In this document: piece after piece, positions 35,122-44,060 of the stretch
Numbering within the stretch: position 1 is the stretch's first letter
How the letters are laid out: the number at the start of each line of letters is the position of its first letter
Assembly (NCBI GenBank): GCA_964510225.1
Contig: CAZEAN010000011.1
Span: 1 to 64,000 of the forward strand
Direction of reading: 5' to 3'
DNA: 64,000 nucleotides
Source: CAZEAN01 sp964510225
GTDB taxonomy: Bacteria > Planctomycetota > Planctomycetia > Isosphaerales > Isosphaeraceae
The notes under the pieces: model-generated
Database searches by the model: none
What the model saw: the letters and a program-made list of their open reading frames with translations, nothing else
What the model was told of the DNA's origin: nothing
Made by a program: the position numbers and the translations under genes

Positions 35122-35571
35122 ATGAGAGCAGTCTTGCAACGAGTTACTGAAGCCTCAGTCTCTGTCGAAGGAGAGGTCGTCGGATCGATCGGCCCCGGTT
35201 GGATGGTTTTGCTCGGTGTCTCGAAAGAGGACCAAGAAGCAGACGTTGAGTGGCTTGTAGAGAAAGTCTCGAATCTCCGGGGGTTCGAGGACGATGACGG
35301 GCGGATGAATTGCTCGATTGCTGAGGTAGGTGGTGCGTTGCTCGTGGTCAGCCAATTTACCTTATTGGGAGATTGCCGGAAGGGTCGCCGTCCCAGTTTT
35401 GATCAAGCAGCTCCCCCACACCTCGCATCGAATTATTACAATGAATTCTGCCAATTACTTCGGTCACGCGGCTTCAGAGTTGAAACAGGTAGATTCCGGG
35501 CCGAAATGGCCGTCCACTTGGTCAATAACGGCCCCGTGACATTCTTACTTGACAGTCAAAAGAGATTCTGA
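35122..35571 (+). CDS. dtd: D-aminoacyl-tRNA deacylase
   Basis: A 149-residue protein, full length for the family. It starts MRAVLQRVTEASVSVEGEVV and contains the two signature motifs SQFTLLGDCRKG and the cis-proline NNGPVTFLLD. The enzyme hydrolyses D-amino acids (and Gly from tRNA-Ala) from mischarged tRNA in the cytoplasm. Its start is nine bases after the asparagine synthase stop, so the genes are probably cotranscribed. No anomalies. Confidence 0.97.
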   Translation: MRAVLQRVTEASVSVEGEVVGSIGPGWMVLLGVSKEDQEADVEWLVEKVSNLRGFEDDDGRMNCSIAEVGGALLVVSQFTLLGDCRKGRRPSFDQAAPPHLASNYYNEFCQLLRSRGFRVETGRFRAEMAVHLVNNGPVTFLLDSQKRF

Positions 35572-35604
35572 AATCGACGGCGCGTCCAAAATAGGAGACA
35601 AGTC

Positions 35605-36069
35605 ATGATCCAGACACTCGTTGCTACCACTGCTCTCTTCGGGCTCTTAACGATTCCTAGGGTTGAGCCTCGACAAGATGCCGATACAATCGCGAATCGC
35701 CTTCTCCGTGAAGGCGAGACGATGTTCGATGCCAAAGATGCGCAAGGACTGACTGAGTCGTATCGGTCAGATGCCCGGATTGAGTTGCTCGGTAGTTCAG
35801 GAACGGGATTTCGATGGAATTCCTATGAGGGGACCGCACAAATCAGGAAGCTCTATAACGACCTCTTTCGAAATGCTAAAGAGACAAAATCCAGAAATGT
35901 CGTAGAGCAGTCGACTCTTATAGGTGATCGCGTCTTGTTGATTACCGGGACCTTCGAGCCTGACACCAGCAGCGGACTCCTTCTCCAATTTGTTCAAGTC
36001 CGGATCAAGGAATCGGACGGTCCCTGGCTGATCTCCTCGATGAGATTGATCCCGATCCCATCCCCATAA
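35605..36069 (+). CDS. Exported NTF2-like (SnoaL/DUF4440-type) protein
   Basis: The 154-residue product has a hydrophobic N-terminus, probably a signal peptide (MIQTLVATTALFGLLTIP). The rest fits a single NTF2-like cone domain: ANRLLREGETMFDAKDAQGL, then SYRSDARIELLGSSG, and YEGTAQIRKLYNDLFR. These are the lead helix and first strands of DUF4440 proteins, which bind small molecules or act as cyclases or immunity factors. AGGAGACAAGTC precedes the ATG. It follows dtd by 33 bases; function not determined. Confidence 0.75.
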   Translation: MIQTLVATTALFGLLTIPRVEPRQDADTIANRLLREGETMFDAKDAQGLTESYRSDARIELLGSSGTGFRWNSYEGTAQIRKLYNDLFRNAKETKSRNVVEQSTLIGDRVLLITGTFEPDTSSGLLLQFVQVRIKESDGPWLISSMRLIPIPSP

Positions 36070-36093
36070 CGTCTGCGAATCGAACGAGATTGC

Positions 36094-37284
36094 ATGACGA
36101 CTGCGACCCCTGATCCTTCAGGATCGACCCGTTTTCTGCTACTCGATGCCTGGCGAGGTCTCGCCGCCCTGATGGTGGTTTTACACCATGCCGGGTTTGC
36201 GATCTTCTTGACTGGCGAATCACGACGTGATCTCCCGTTGCGCTGGCTACGCGAGGGACTCGCCGAAACATTACGCCATTGCGATCTCGGTGTACCTCTT
36301 TTCTTTGTGATCAGCGGTTATTGCATTGCCGCAAGTCTCGATTCGAACGCGTCAAAGCAACGTTCACCCTGGCGATTCCTCTGGCGGCGGTTCCGACGGA
36401 TCTATCCGCCGTACTGGGCTGCGCTGCTCTGGTATCTGGGACTGATCCTGCTCTTTCAGAAACTTGGCCTCAGTCGTTTCCTCTATGATGGTGGGTATCC
36501 TTATGCGTTAGAGCTCATCGAACCCCAAACATTAAATGCCGCCTCATGGGTAGGGAACGTGACGCTTACCGAATCGTGGCGTTGGATGATCGGCGGCGGT
36601 CCCCCCTCCATCTTCACACGAGTCGCGTGGTCACTCTGCTACGAAGAACAATTCTATTTCGTCTGTTTCTCGATTCTCTTGCTCCAACCTAATCGACGCT
36701 GGGGTGTCCTTGCCATCTCCACGGCAATCTTTCTTCTGATCCGGATCGTTGCGCAGGATATCGGAGCTTTTCAGAGAATCGAGGGTACGTTCCCTGATCT
36801 CTGGCATGAGTTTGCGATCGGCATCGCGGTCTACTGGATCCTCCATCGAGCAAACAACCAGGTCGTAAGCCGTACTCTTATGGTCGGAATGTTGGTGATG
36901 GGCGGCTTCGGACTGGCCCATCCCAAGATCGCCCACGCACCCGTGACCTACTCGCTGGCCGCGTCGAGTTTCTTAGGACTTGTTTTGATCGGCATCCATC
37001 GCTTCGACGATCGGCTCAGCCAAATGGTACCCATTCGTTGGCTCCGTAACTGTGGCCGAATCAGTTACAGCATGTATTTAATTCACTTGCCCATCTGTTC
37101 CATCGGGCTCTTGGTGCTCTATGAGTTAGGATCTCAGTCCTTCTGGCAGCGGACGCTAATCTCGATCCCCTCTGTAACAATTCTGAGTGTCCTCGCGAGT
37201 TGGCTCTTTTTCCGATACTTCGAGAAGCCATTTCTCAATCCGCCGATCAATCGTCGAAGGGCGGATGAGAATTCATTATCTTGA
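36094..37284 (+). CDS. Acyltransferase 3 family (OafA-like) membrane O-acyltransferase
   Basis: A 396-residue polytopic protein with about ten membrane helices. The N-terminal motif LDAWRGLAALMVVLHHAGF contains the conserved Arg and His of the family; LFFVISGYCIAAS and RRFRRIYPPYWAALL follow. It probably transfers acetyl or succinyl groups onto exported glycans or lipids. There is no C-terminal SGNH domain. It is 25 bases after the NTF2-like gene on the same strand, so the run asnB-dtd-NTF2-acyltransferase may be one transcript. It converges on the DUF1080 gene with only 22 bases between. Confidence 0.92.
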   Translation: MTTATPDPSGSTRFLLLDAWRGLAALMVVLHHAGFAIFLTGESRRDLPLRWLREGLAETLRHCDLGVPLFFVISGYCIAASLDSNASKQRSPWRFLWRRFRRIYPPYWAALLWYLGLILLFQKLGLSRFLYDGGYPYALELIEPQTLNAASWVGNVTLTESWRWMIGGGPPSIFTRVAWSLCYEEQFYFVCFSILLLQPNRRWGVLAISTAIFLLIRIVAQDIGAFQRIEGTFPDLWHEFAIGIAVYWILHRANNQVVSRTLMVGMLVMGGFGLAHPKIAHAPVTYSLAASSFLGLVLIGIHRFDDRLSQMVPIRWLRNCGRISYSMYLIHLPICSIGLLVLYELGSQSFWQRTLISIPSVTILSVLASWLFFRYFEKPFLNPPINRRRADENSLS

Positions 37285-37306
37285 ACGATCTATTTCAGAT
37301 AAAGAT

Positions 37307-38161
37307 TCATAAATTTGTAGAATTCGTTGTTGCTTGGTCGTAGTCATCGAGAGGACGGATCCAGATATTACGGAACTTAACGGGATTACCGTGGTCTTGG
37401 ATGACAATTTGCCCCTTAGGGCCATGCGGTTGGTAAGAGGGAATCGCTTTGAAGGCCACCGGACCAAGGAGGGGTGTGTGATGATGAACCAAGACCCCAT
37501 TATGGAGTAGGGTCAGATACGCAGGACTGACCAAGGAACCTGCTTCGTTGAACTCCGGTGCTTCAAAGACAATATCGAAGCTTTGCCACTCTCCTGGTCT
37601 GCGCGAAGCATTCACGAGTGGTGGGTATTGTCCGTAAATCGCTCCTGCTTGACCATCTGGATAGGTCTTATTCTCGAAGCTATCAAGCACTTGGATTTCA
37701 TACCTACCGAAGAGCATAATGCCACTGTTACCCCGGCCTTGGCCATTACCAGATGGTGGGGTTGGAGTCGCAAATTCGAGATGAAGCTGGCAATCGCCGA
37801 AAGCTTCCTTTGTTTGAATCGAGCCGGTACGAGGAGTGATTACAAAAGCGCCGTCCTCAACTTTCCAGCGTGCATCGTCACCGTTCCTATGTTCCCACGC
37901 GCTCAGATCATTACCATCAAAGAGAACGACTGCGTCTGAGGGTGCTGTACCAGGCTCGGATCTTGAACTTGACTTACCTGGTGCAACAATTCTGGGCTGT
38001 GGCCGATCGCCGTCGTGGACCCAGTAGGGAGAATTGGGGAGTCTCGGTGTATCACCATAGCCGAGTCCGCTCCGGTTACGCTGTCCGAGTGCGACGACAC
38101 AGACACCGAGAATGCTGAGAAGCCCCACGAGATGATAGATCCATCGACGCCGATCTGTCAT
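37307..38161 (-). CDS. DUF1080 (3-keto-disaccharide hydrolase-type) protein
   Basis: An N-terminal membrane/signal segment (LVGLLSILGVCVVALG) and a Pro/Ser-rich linker precede a jelly-roll domain with AVVLFDGNDLSAWEH, GSIQTKEAFGDCQLHLEF, and RGNSGIMLFGRYEIQVLDS. These are the hallmarks of DUF1080, which planctomycetes carry in many copies and which includes 3-keto-glycoside hydrolases. It ends with VKFRNIWIRPL. Length 284 is usual for single-domain members. GAGG precedes the ATG by five bases. It follows the sigma/anti-sigma-like pair on the same strand after 26 bases. Confidence 0.93.
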   Translation of the reverse strand: MTDRRRWIYHLVGLLSILGVCVVALGQRNRSGLGYGDTPRLPNSPYWVHDGDRPQPRIVAPGKSSSRSEPGTAPSDAVVLFDGNDLSAWEHRNGDDARWKVEDGAFVITPRTGSIQTKEAFGDCQLHLEFATPTPPSGNGQGRGNSGIMLFGRYEIQVLDSFENKTYPDGQAGAIYGQYPPLVNASRRPGEWQSFDIVFEAPEFNEAGSLVSPAYLTLLHNGVLVHHHTPLLGPVAFKAIPSYQPHGPKGQIVIQDHGNPVKFRNIWIRPLDDYDQATTNSTNL

Positions 38162-38187
38162 AATACCCTCGCGTAGACAAGAGTTAC

Positions 38188-39147
38188 TTAATAGTATGAA
38201 ATCTGAAAGGAAGCCGGCGCCAGGACAGAATCCGTCCGGTGTCGGCCGGGGGCAGTCTGTCGATCTTCGTTGAGAAAAATGTCCGCATCGTTGTTACAGA
38301 GCCAACGGCCACGGAGCCATTCCACATGGCTGTCGGCAAAAAGAATATTTTGTCCCCTACCCCGATGATTCGGGCTATTGCCACTGACCACGCGTACATT
38401 AGCTGTGTGAGGATCGATCAGGTAGGGTGGTTGATCCGCCACCATGGGGAATCGATCATCACAGTTGAATGTAATCGGAGCTAATCGTCCCTCGTCATCT
38501 TGATAGCCGAGTTGATAGGCATAATCAGAGTTGAGGGTTGAAGGGGGTTCCATCGAATCACCAAGGAGACCAGGCGCCTGGTTGGAAACCACAGAGCCTC
38601 CCGCAGGACAATCGAGGATAGTAGGATCGTTCAAGAGTCCTTGTTCGTCGAGTAACGCGAACATCCCTCCAACGGAACCATTTTCGAAATTCGGCAAGGG
38701 ATAGAAATGATTCTGGTTGGCATAAACGTTCAACGCAAAGCCAATTTGACGGAGGTTGTTTTGGCACGCCAGCCATTTTGAGCGGGTCTGTTGAGCCCGG
38801 ATTGCTGGAATGAGGGCGGAGAGCCCAATTAACAGAACAGCGGCAGCAACAAGAAGGTCGGCGAGCCGAAATCGGTCGCGGTTCTCTGAGAACTCAAGAC
38901 GCGGCGAACTTAGTCGACGCGACTCCTTTGATTTACTCATCGCAATCATGCCGAGGGTTCGCTCGCAGAGTCCTCGAGGAGGTTCAAGCCCTCTGTCATC
39001 GTCACCGAGGAGGAGATTAACCTGACGATGAAGTGATCGACGGACTTCGAGAAGCTGAAGATCCAGATTCGACTGATCTTCGAGCCGATCACGATCGGTG
39101 GACTGGAGCTGACCAAAGATCTCATCGAAAAGAAGGTGGGTGCTCAT
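38188..39147 (-). CDS. Putative anti-sigma factor fused to pseudopilin-like (DUF1559-type) region
   Basis: The 319-residue protein begins with about 85 charged helical residues (FDEIFGQLQ, LLEVRRSLHRQVNLLL, EPPRGLCERTLGMIA) that resemble the cytoplasmic N-terminal domain of an anti-sigma factor. Then DRFRLADLLVAAAVLLIGLS (91-110) aligns with the prepilin leader FTLIELLVVIAIIG, followed by KWLACQNNLRQIGFALNVYAN, the DUF1559-type segment. The C-terminal half ends with NILFADSHVEWLRG, as in pseudopilin-like proteins. The Gly before the leader Phe is Arg, so prepilin peptidase cleavage is unlikely. It starts 24 bases after an ECF sigma gene, which supports sequestering that sigma factor. Confidence 0.75.
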   Translation of the reverse strand: MSTHLLFDEIFGQLQSTDRDRLEDQSNLDLQLLEVRRSLHRQVNLLLGDDDRGLEPPRGLCERTLGMIAMSKSKESRRLSSPRLEFSENRDRFRLADLLVAAAVLLIGLSALIPAIRAQQTRSKWLACQNNLRQIGFALNVYANQNHFYPLPNFENGSVGGMFALLDEQGLLNDPTILDCPAGGSVVSNQAPGLLGDSMEPPSTLNSDYAYQLGYQDDEGRLAPITFNCDDRFPMVADQPPYLIDPHTANVRVVSGNSPNHRGRGQNILFADSHVEWLRGRWLCNNDADIFLNEDRQTAPGRHRTDSVLAPASFQISYY

Positions 39148-39171
39148 GAGACCTTACCGTTCTCATCGGGT

Positions 39172-39789
39172 CTAGCCGTTATGGCCCATCTCAGCGAGCT
39201 TGGCCACGGCGGCGTGCAATCGAGACTTAACGGTACCAACAGGAATCTTGAGAATCTCCGCGATTTCTCGATACTTAAGATCCTGATAGTAAGCAAGGAT
39301 CAACGTTTGACGGAGGCTTTCGGGTAACTTTCTGATGCTCTGACGGACCCACTGGCGACGCTCATCTGTCTGCATTTCTTCCAGTGGACCGGTGTCTGTG
39401 CCAATCAAGAGGTCTATCAGCAATCCCGGATCACGGTCCGACTGATCCACACTTTGATCGAGACTTACTGTCGGATGACGCCCGACTTTTCGTAATGTAT
39501 CGACCGCTTGGTGTGTCGCGATCGCGTAGAGCCAAGGACGAAGAGGACGCCCGAGTTCATAGAGATCGCGTTTTAAATGCAGTTGGAGGAACGTGTTTTG
39601 GAAAACATCTTCCGCGAGAGTCCGATCCCCGAGATACCTCGTCAAATACCGATAGATTTCCCGTTCATAACGCTGGATGAGTTCATTGAAATCGTCAGCG
39701 TTTCCTTGATCCCGGTAACGTCCCATCAATTGCTCATCCGAGAGTTCGGATCGAAGAGACGGAAGTCCAGAATCAGAAATCTTAAGCAT
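39172..39789 (-). CDS. ECF-family RNA polymerase sigma factor
   Basis: A 205-residue sigma-70 protein with region 2 (DDFNELIQRYEREIYRYLTR, then DVFQNTFLQLH) and region 4 (LPESLRQTLILAYYQDLKYR, then EIAEILKIPVGTVKSRLHAA). No region 1.1 or 3 is present, which defines ECF type. It should direct transcription of an envelope or stress regulon. The downstream gene, 24 bases on, is the likely anti-sigma factor. A linker of about 35 residues between regions 2 and 4 is rich in Asp and Ser. No upstream autoregulatory motif was recognised. Confidence 0.95.
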   Translation of the reverse strand: MLKISDSGLPSLRSELSDEQLMGRYRDQGNADDFNELIQRYEREIYRYLTRYLGDRTLAEDVFQNTFLQLHLKRDLYELGRPLRPWLYAIATHQAVDTLRKVGRHPTVSLDQSVDQSDRDPGLLIDLLIGTDTGPLEEMQTDERRQWVRQSIRKLPESLRQTLILAYYQDLKYREIAEILKIPVGTVKSRLHAAVAKLAEMGHNG

Positions 39790-39982
39790 TATTACGATCT
39801 ACGTTGTTCGGAAGTTCGATTCTGTCCGAAGGGAGGATGATACGAAGTGGACTTGGAATCTTTTGAAGAGCAATATCTTCATGGTTGAGCGAGTTCAGCA
39901 ACACGTCAAGTTCGAGTCGTTTGGCCAAGGCACCACTCAACCTTAAATTCGACAACCAATCGCAACCAACGACAACGATTGA

Positions 39983-41437
39983 TTAGGCAAAGAGTTGGTG
40001 GATAACTCGACCACCGACGTCTGTGAGTCGTTCATCACGACCGCTATGACGGTATGTAAGTCGCAGGTGATCGATTCCCATCAAGTGTAGTATTGTGGCG
40101 TGGAGGTCATTGACGTGTACAGGGTTTTCGACGGCGTGAAGTCCAATTTCGTCCGTTGCGCCATAAATGGTTCCACCTTGAATGCCGCCGCCCGCCATCC
40201 ACATCGTGAACCCGGTCGCATTATGGTCGCGTCCTCGGCTCCCCCCTTGACTTACCGGAGTTCGACCAAACTCACCGCCCCAGACGACAAGAGTCTCCTC
40301 GAGTAGGCCCCGACTCTGAAGATCGGTTAACAAGGCTGAGACCGGTTGATCGGTGAGTCCACACATTTTTTCATGATTTGCATTCACGTCGTCGTGGGCA
40401 TCCCACTGCATCGCGACGGGCCCGCCGCCAGAGTAGACCTGGACAAAACGAACACCGCGTTCGACCAATCGTCGTGCCAAAAGACAACGTGTCCCGAACT
40501 CGGCGGTTTGGTCCTGATCCAATCCGTAGAGTCGTTGTGTGGCTTTCGATTCACGACTAATATCGACCGCTTCCGGCGCCTCCGCCTGCATCCGGAACGC
40601 AAGCTCATAGGACTCAATGCGTGCTTCTAGCTCAGAGTCCCCGGGATCGAGATCCTCTTCATTCATCGAACGGAGCAAATCGAGCGTTCGCCGTTGTTGT
40701 TCCCGGGTAATTGATTGGTCCGACGGTTGAAGATGGAGGATCGGTTCAGGCCCACTCCGAAATAGAGTTCCTTGATGGGACGCGGGCAGAAAACCAGCGC
40801 CCCAGCAGGGTGCACCGCCCTCAGGAGTCCCTTCCGGTTGAGACATCACCACGAATGACGGTAAATTTTCATTCTCTGACCCCAGTCCATAGGAGACCCA
40901 GCTCCCAAGACTCGGGTAGCCCATGAACACTCGACCGCAATTCATCTGATAGTGGGCTGGAGCGTGGATCACGCTGTCGGCCTGGCAGGATCGAATCAAG
41001 GCGACGGTATCTGCATGAGGACGCATTGCAGGGATCAGGTCGGAAATCGCCATCCCTGAATCGCCATAGCGGCCCCATTTTCTCGTGCTCCCCAGACAGA
41101 TCGGGTCGTCTTCAAGGAATTGGCTGTGGATCTTGCCGAAGCTCGGTGGCAGTGGTTGGCCATGTAGCCGATTCAGTGCGGGCTTGGGGTCGTAGAGGTC
41201 TATCTGGCTCGGGCCGCCGACCATAAACAAAAAGATGCAATGCTTCGCCTTCGGTGCAAAGTGCGGACCGAGATCCGTAGCGATTTCATTGTGAAGATTG
41301 GAGCCGGAAGCAGCCCGAGAGGTTCCCATCAAGAGGTCTTGGAGTGCCAGCCACCCAAAACCTCCCCCCGCAATCTTCAAGAAGTCACGACGCGCTAATT
41401 GTCGAGAACTGAAAGGTCCCGGACATCGTCGGTTCAT
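39983..41437 (-). CDS. DUF1501 protein, Tat-exported
   Basis: A 484-residue protein of the DUF1501 (sulfatase/alkaline phosphatase-fold-like) family. The start at ATG 41437 gives MNRRCPGPFSSRQLARRDFL, with twin-arginine motif RRDFLKIAGGGFGWLAL. Visible family motifs: CIFLFMVGGPSQIDLYDPKP, WDAHDDVNANHEKMCGLTD, and VVWGGEFGRTPVSQGGSRGRDHN with the metal-binding type residues. The C-terminus has INDLHATILHLMGIDHLRL-like motifs. A GTG at 41485, directly after the upstream stop, also extends the frame by 16 residues. Pair with the DUF1549/1553 gene is a standard planctomycete unit, probably for sulfated polysaccharide or sugar-related hydrolysis outside the cytoplasm. Confidence 0.92.
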   Translation of the reverse strand: MNRRCPGPFSSRQLARRDFLKIAGGGFGWLALQDLLMGTSRAASGSNLHNEIATDLGPHFAPKAKHCIFLFMVGGPSQIDLYDPKPALNRLHGQPLPPSFGKIHSQFLEDDPICLGSTRKWGRYGDSGMAISDLIPAMRPHADTVALIRSCQADSVIHAPAHYQMNCGRVFMGYPSLGSWVSYGLGSENENLPSFVVMSQPEGTPEGGAPCWGAGFLPASHQGTLFRSGPEPILHLQPSDQSITREQQRRTLDLLRSMNEEDLDPGDSELEARIESYELAFRMQAEAPEAVDISRESKATQRLYGLDQDQTAEFGTRCLLARRLVERGVRFVQVYSGGGPVAMQWDAHDDVNANHEKMCGLTDQPVSALLTDLQSRGLLEETLVVWGGEFGRTPVSQGGSRGRDHNATGFTMWMAGGGIQGGTIYGATDEIGLHAVENPVHVNDLHATILHLMGIDHLRLTYRHSGRDERLTDVGGRVIHQLFA

Positions 41438-41485
41438 GGTCTTGCTACCCTGTTCACTGGCCTCAATGGTCGGCGTCGCGGTCAC

Positions 41486-43876
41486 TTAGGGAATAAAGAG
41501 AAAGTCATTGCGGTTCAGCATCGCAAGCCCTAGATCGATCCGTGCGGCAATCTCAGGTACTCTGAGTCCTTCGGGAATCGGGCGACCTGCCCAAGTCGAA
41601 TCATCTCGATCAAGATTGCGGAGAAACGCCGTCTGCTGATTCAAGAAGACCAGTGCTTGTTCACGCTCAGCGTCACTCGGCGACCGACCGAGGACTAACT
41701 CATAAAGGTGTTCGACTTGAGCACCAGGATCCTTGGGGGCGGCCTCGATCATCCGGAACGCAAGTGCCTCGGCACAGTCTCGTGAGAAGTCACTGTTCAA
41801 GAGGACTAAAGATTGCAGTGAGTGAGTTGTTTCGTCCCGCGCTGAGCAAATGGTTTGCGTGTCAGGAGCATCGAACGCATCGAATAGAGGATAGCGGACA
41901 TTCCGCTTCCGGTAGAGGTAGAGCGAACGTCGATAATGTTCACGCGGGTCGGGATCTTCTGGCCAGAGGTCGACTACTTCCGCTTCCGTAAAGATCAATT
42001 CCTCGACCGACTCCGGAATCGCCACTCGGACCCCTGGCCCCTCCTGTTTATCGGAGAGAAGGCCCGAGACCGCGAGCATCGAATCGCGAATTGCTTCGGC
42101 GTCCAGCCTCCGCGTCGGCATCCGACCGAAGAGCAGGTTCTCTGGATCGTCCTCGCGTTGGTTCTGGAATCGGTCCAGGCTTGGCGGTTCAAGTGCAATC
42201 GCCGTGCGGTCAACTCGGCCAGATTGTTGGTAGGTCGAGGAGCTCAAGATTAATCGGTGGATCCTCTTGAGACTCCAGCCGGAATCAATCAACTCGCTTG
42301 CGAGCCAATCGAGTAATTCAGGATGGCTCGGTAGTTCCCCGCGGACTCCGAAGTCGCCGGGAGTCTCGACAATGCCTCGGCCGAAGTAGTGACGCCAGAT
42401 CCGATTCACGATCACGCGAGCAGTGAGGGGATTCTGCGGATCGGTGAGCCAACCGGCGAGTCTTGTTCGTCGGCCACTCTTGTTCTCAACTCCTTGCAAG
42501 GCAGCGTCCTGATTAAAGTCCCTCGAAATTCCCATCGACGCTAGAATGACCCCGGGAGGTCTGGGCTCGACATGGGGGCCGACGTTGTGGGGATCTCCAC
42601 GCCGGTAGACATAGGTCTCGGGAATCTCTGCGGGCTCATCGGTTTCGATCAAAGCCATTACGCTCGGCGGAGGCTCAGGGAGCTGTTGCTCAAGCTCAAA
42701 AATCTGGCGTTTTAGCTGCTCACGCTTTTGATGGTCTTGGAAATCGTTGGCAACCGCTTCCGCCACCTCCTCCCAGCTAATGCTTAATGCCTTCTTGGCA
42801 CCTGCGGCCATCTTGTCTTGAAGAGGTGTTCGATCACCCTCGGGAATCGCGAGGACTGCCCGCTCGGACTTGGTCAATTCAGATTCTTTCCGTCCGCGGA
42901 TCTGCTTTCGGTATGGTGCCTCGAGGCGAGCTAACGCCTCTCGAAACGGTTCGATTTGCTCGTCGATTACCTTCTTCGAGGCTTTAAAGCGTGCGCGCTC
43001 CTCGTCGGTCGAGATCGGGGTGTCGACCATTGCGGCACCAGCGAAGTAAGACTGAAGCCGGTAGTAGTCCGTCGTCGGAATCGCGTCAAATTTGTGGTCG
43101 TGGCAGCGCGCGCATCCGATGGTGAGTCCGAGGAAGACTGAGCCTACTGTGGTCGTGACTTCGGTCAGCTCTGATTGACGTCGGACCTTGGGATCAATAT
43201 TCCCGCTGACGACTTCTCGAGGCCCACAACGACCAAATCCAGTTGCGATCAGACCGATTGCACTATCCGGTCTAACTTCATCTCCAGCGATCTGAAGCGT
43301 CACGAACTCATCAAAAGGAAGGTCATCATTGAATGCCTTAACAACCCAATCACGATAACGCCAAGCGTGAGGACGATCGGCATCCAGTTCGAAGCCGTTC
43401 GTGTCCGCATAGTGAGCGAGGTCGAGCCAATGCTGTGCCCACCGTTCTCCGAAGCGAGGACTCATGAGCAAGCGGTCGATGAGTTGTCCGAAGGCGTCTG
43501 GACGCTCGTCGGCTCGAAATCGCTCTACCTCAACGGGCGTCGGAGGTAAGCCAGTGATCGCCATCGTCGCCCGTCGGATCAATGAAACTCGATCTACGGG
43601 AGGCATCGGTCGAAAATCGAATGACTCCAACTCGCTGAGGATGAATCGGTCAATCGGATTTTGAACCCAGCCGGAACCTTGGACCTCCGGAGGATCGGGA
43701 CGCGTAATTGGGCGATACGCCCAGTGCGATTTCTCTTCCGCTGAATATGTCTCAATGGGGGCGAGCCCGGTCGATTCTGAAGCTTCGGCGGGGCCAAGCG
43801 ACAAGAAGAACAGACCGTTGAAGACCAGGATCAATATCCAAGAACTTGCTCGAATGAATCGATGTTGATAAATCAT
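41486..43876 (-). CDS. DUF1549/DUF1553 protein with haem-type CxxCH motif
   Basis: The start ATG 43876 gives a signal peptide (FIRASSWILILVFNGLFFLS). Then DUF1549 (PSCyt-type) motifs follow: WVQNPIDRFILSELESFDF, SPRFGERWAQHWLDLAHYAD, and IGCARCHDHKFDAIP with CxxCH near residue 250, compatible with covalent haem or metal binding. A coiled, charged linker separates DUF1553 (WLTDPQNPLTARVIVNRIWR, then GELPSHPELLDWLASELI). The family is almost planctomycete-specific, exported, and of unknown activity. It is transcribed first, ending 48 bases before the chosen start of the DUF1501 gene. A frame open to 43936 adds 20 residues with no signal. Confidence 0.93.
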   Translation of the reverse strand: MIYQHRFIRASSWILILVFNGLFFLSLGPAEASESTGLAPIETYSAEEKSHWAYRPITRPDPPEVQGSGWVQNPIDRFILSELESFDFRPMPPVDRVSLIRRATMAITGLPPTPVEVERFRADERPDAFGQLIDRLLMSPRFGERWAQHWLDLAHYADTNGFELDADRPHAWRYRDWVVKAFNDDLPFDEFVTLQIAGDEVRPDSAIGLIATGFGRCGPREVVSGNIDPKVRRQSELTEVTTTVGSVFLGLTIGCARCHDHKFDAIPTTDYYRLQSYFAGAAMVDTPISTDEERARFKASKKVIDEQIEPFREALARLEAPYRKQIRGRKESELTKSERAVLAIPEGDRTPLQDKMAAGAKKALSISWEEVAEAVANDFQDHQKREQLKRQIFELEQQLPEPPPSVMALIETDEPAEIPETYVYRRGDPHNVGPHVEPRPPGVILASMGISRDFNQDAALQGVENKSGRRTRLAGWLTDPQNPLTARVIVNRIWRHYFGRGIVETPGDFGVRGELPSHPELLDWLASELIDSGWSLKRIHRLILSSSTYQQSGRVDRTAIALEPPSLDRFQNQREDDPENLLFGRMPTRRLDAEAIRDSMLAVSGLLSDKQEGPGVRVAIPESVEELIFTEAEVVDLWPEDPDPREHYRRSLYLYRKRNVRYPLFDAFDAPDTQTICSARDETTHSLQSLVLLNSDFSRDCAEALAFRMIEAAPKDPGAQVEHLYELVLGRSPSDAEREQALVFLNQQTAFLRNLDRDDSTWAGRPIPEGLRVPEIAARIDLGLAMLNRNDFLFIP

Positions 43877-44060
43877 CAATTTTCCGACTCCTGATCGCCC
43901 AGGCTCAGTCGTTTCCAATCGCTCGATTTTGAGCAATACGATCGTTCATGATCAAGCTATTTTGAACAGACCTGCACCCCAGTAACAAGCAATGAGCGTC
44001 GATTCGGTACAATTCGATGGGTCTCTCAAACCGAGTCTGTGGTGCGTCCGTAACAATCTT

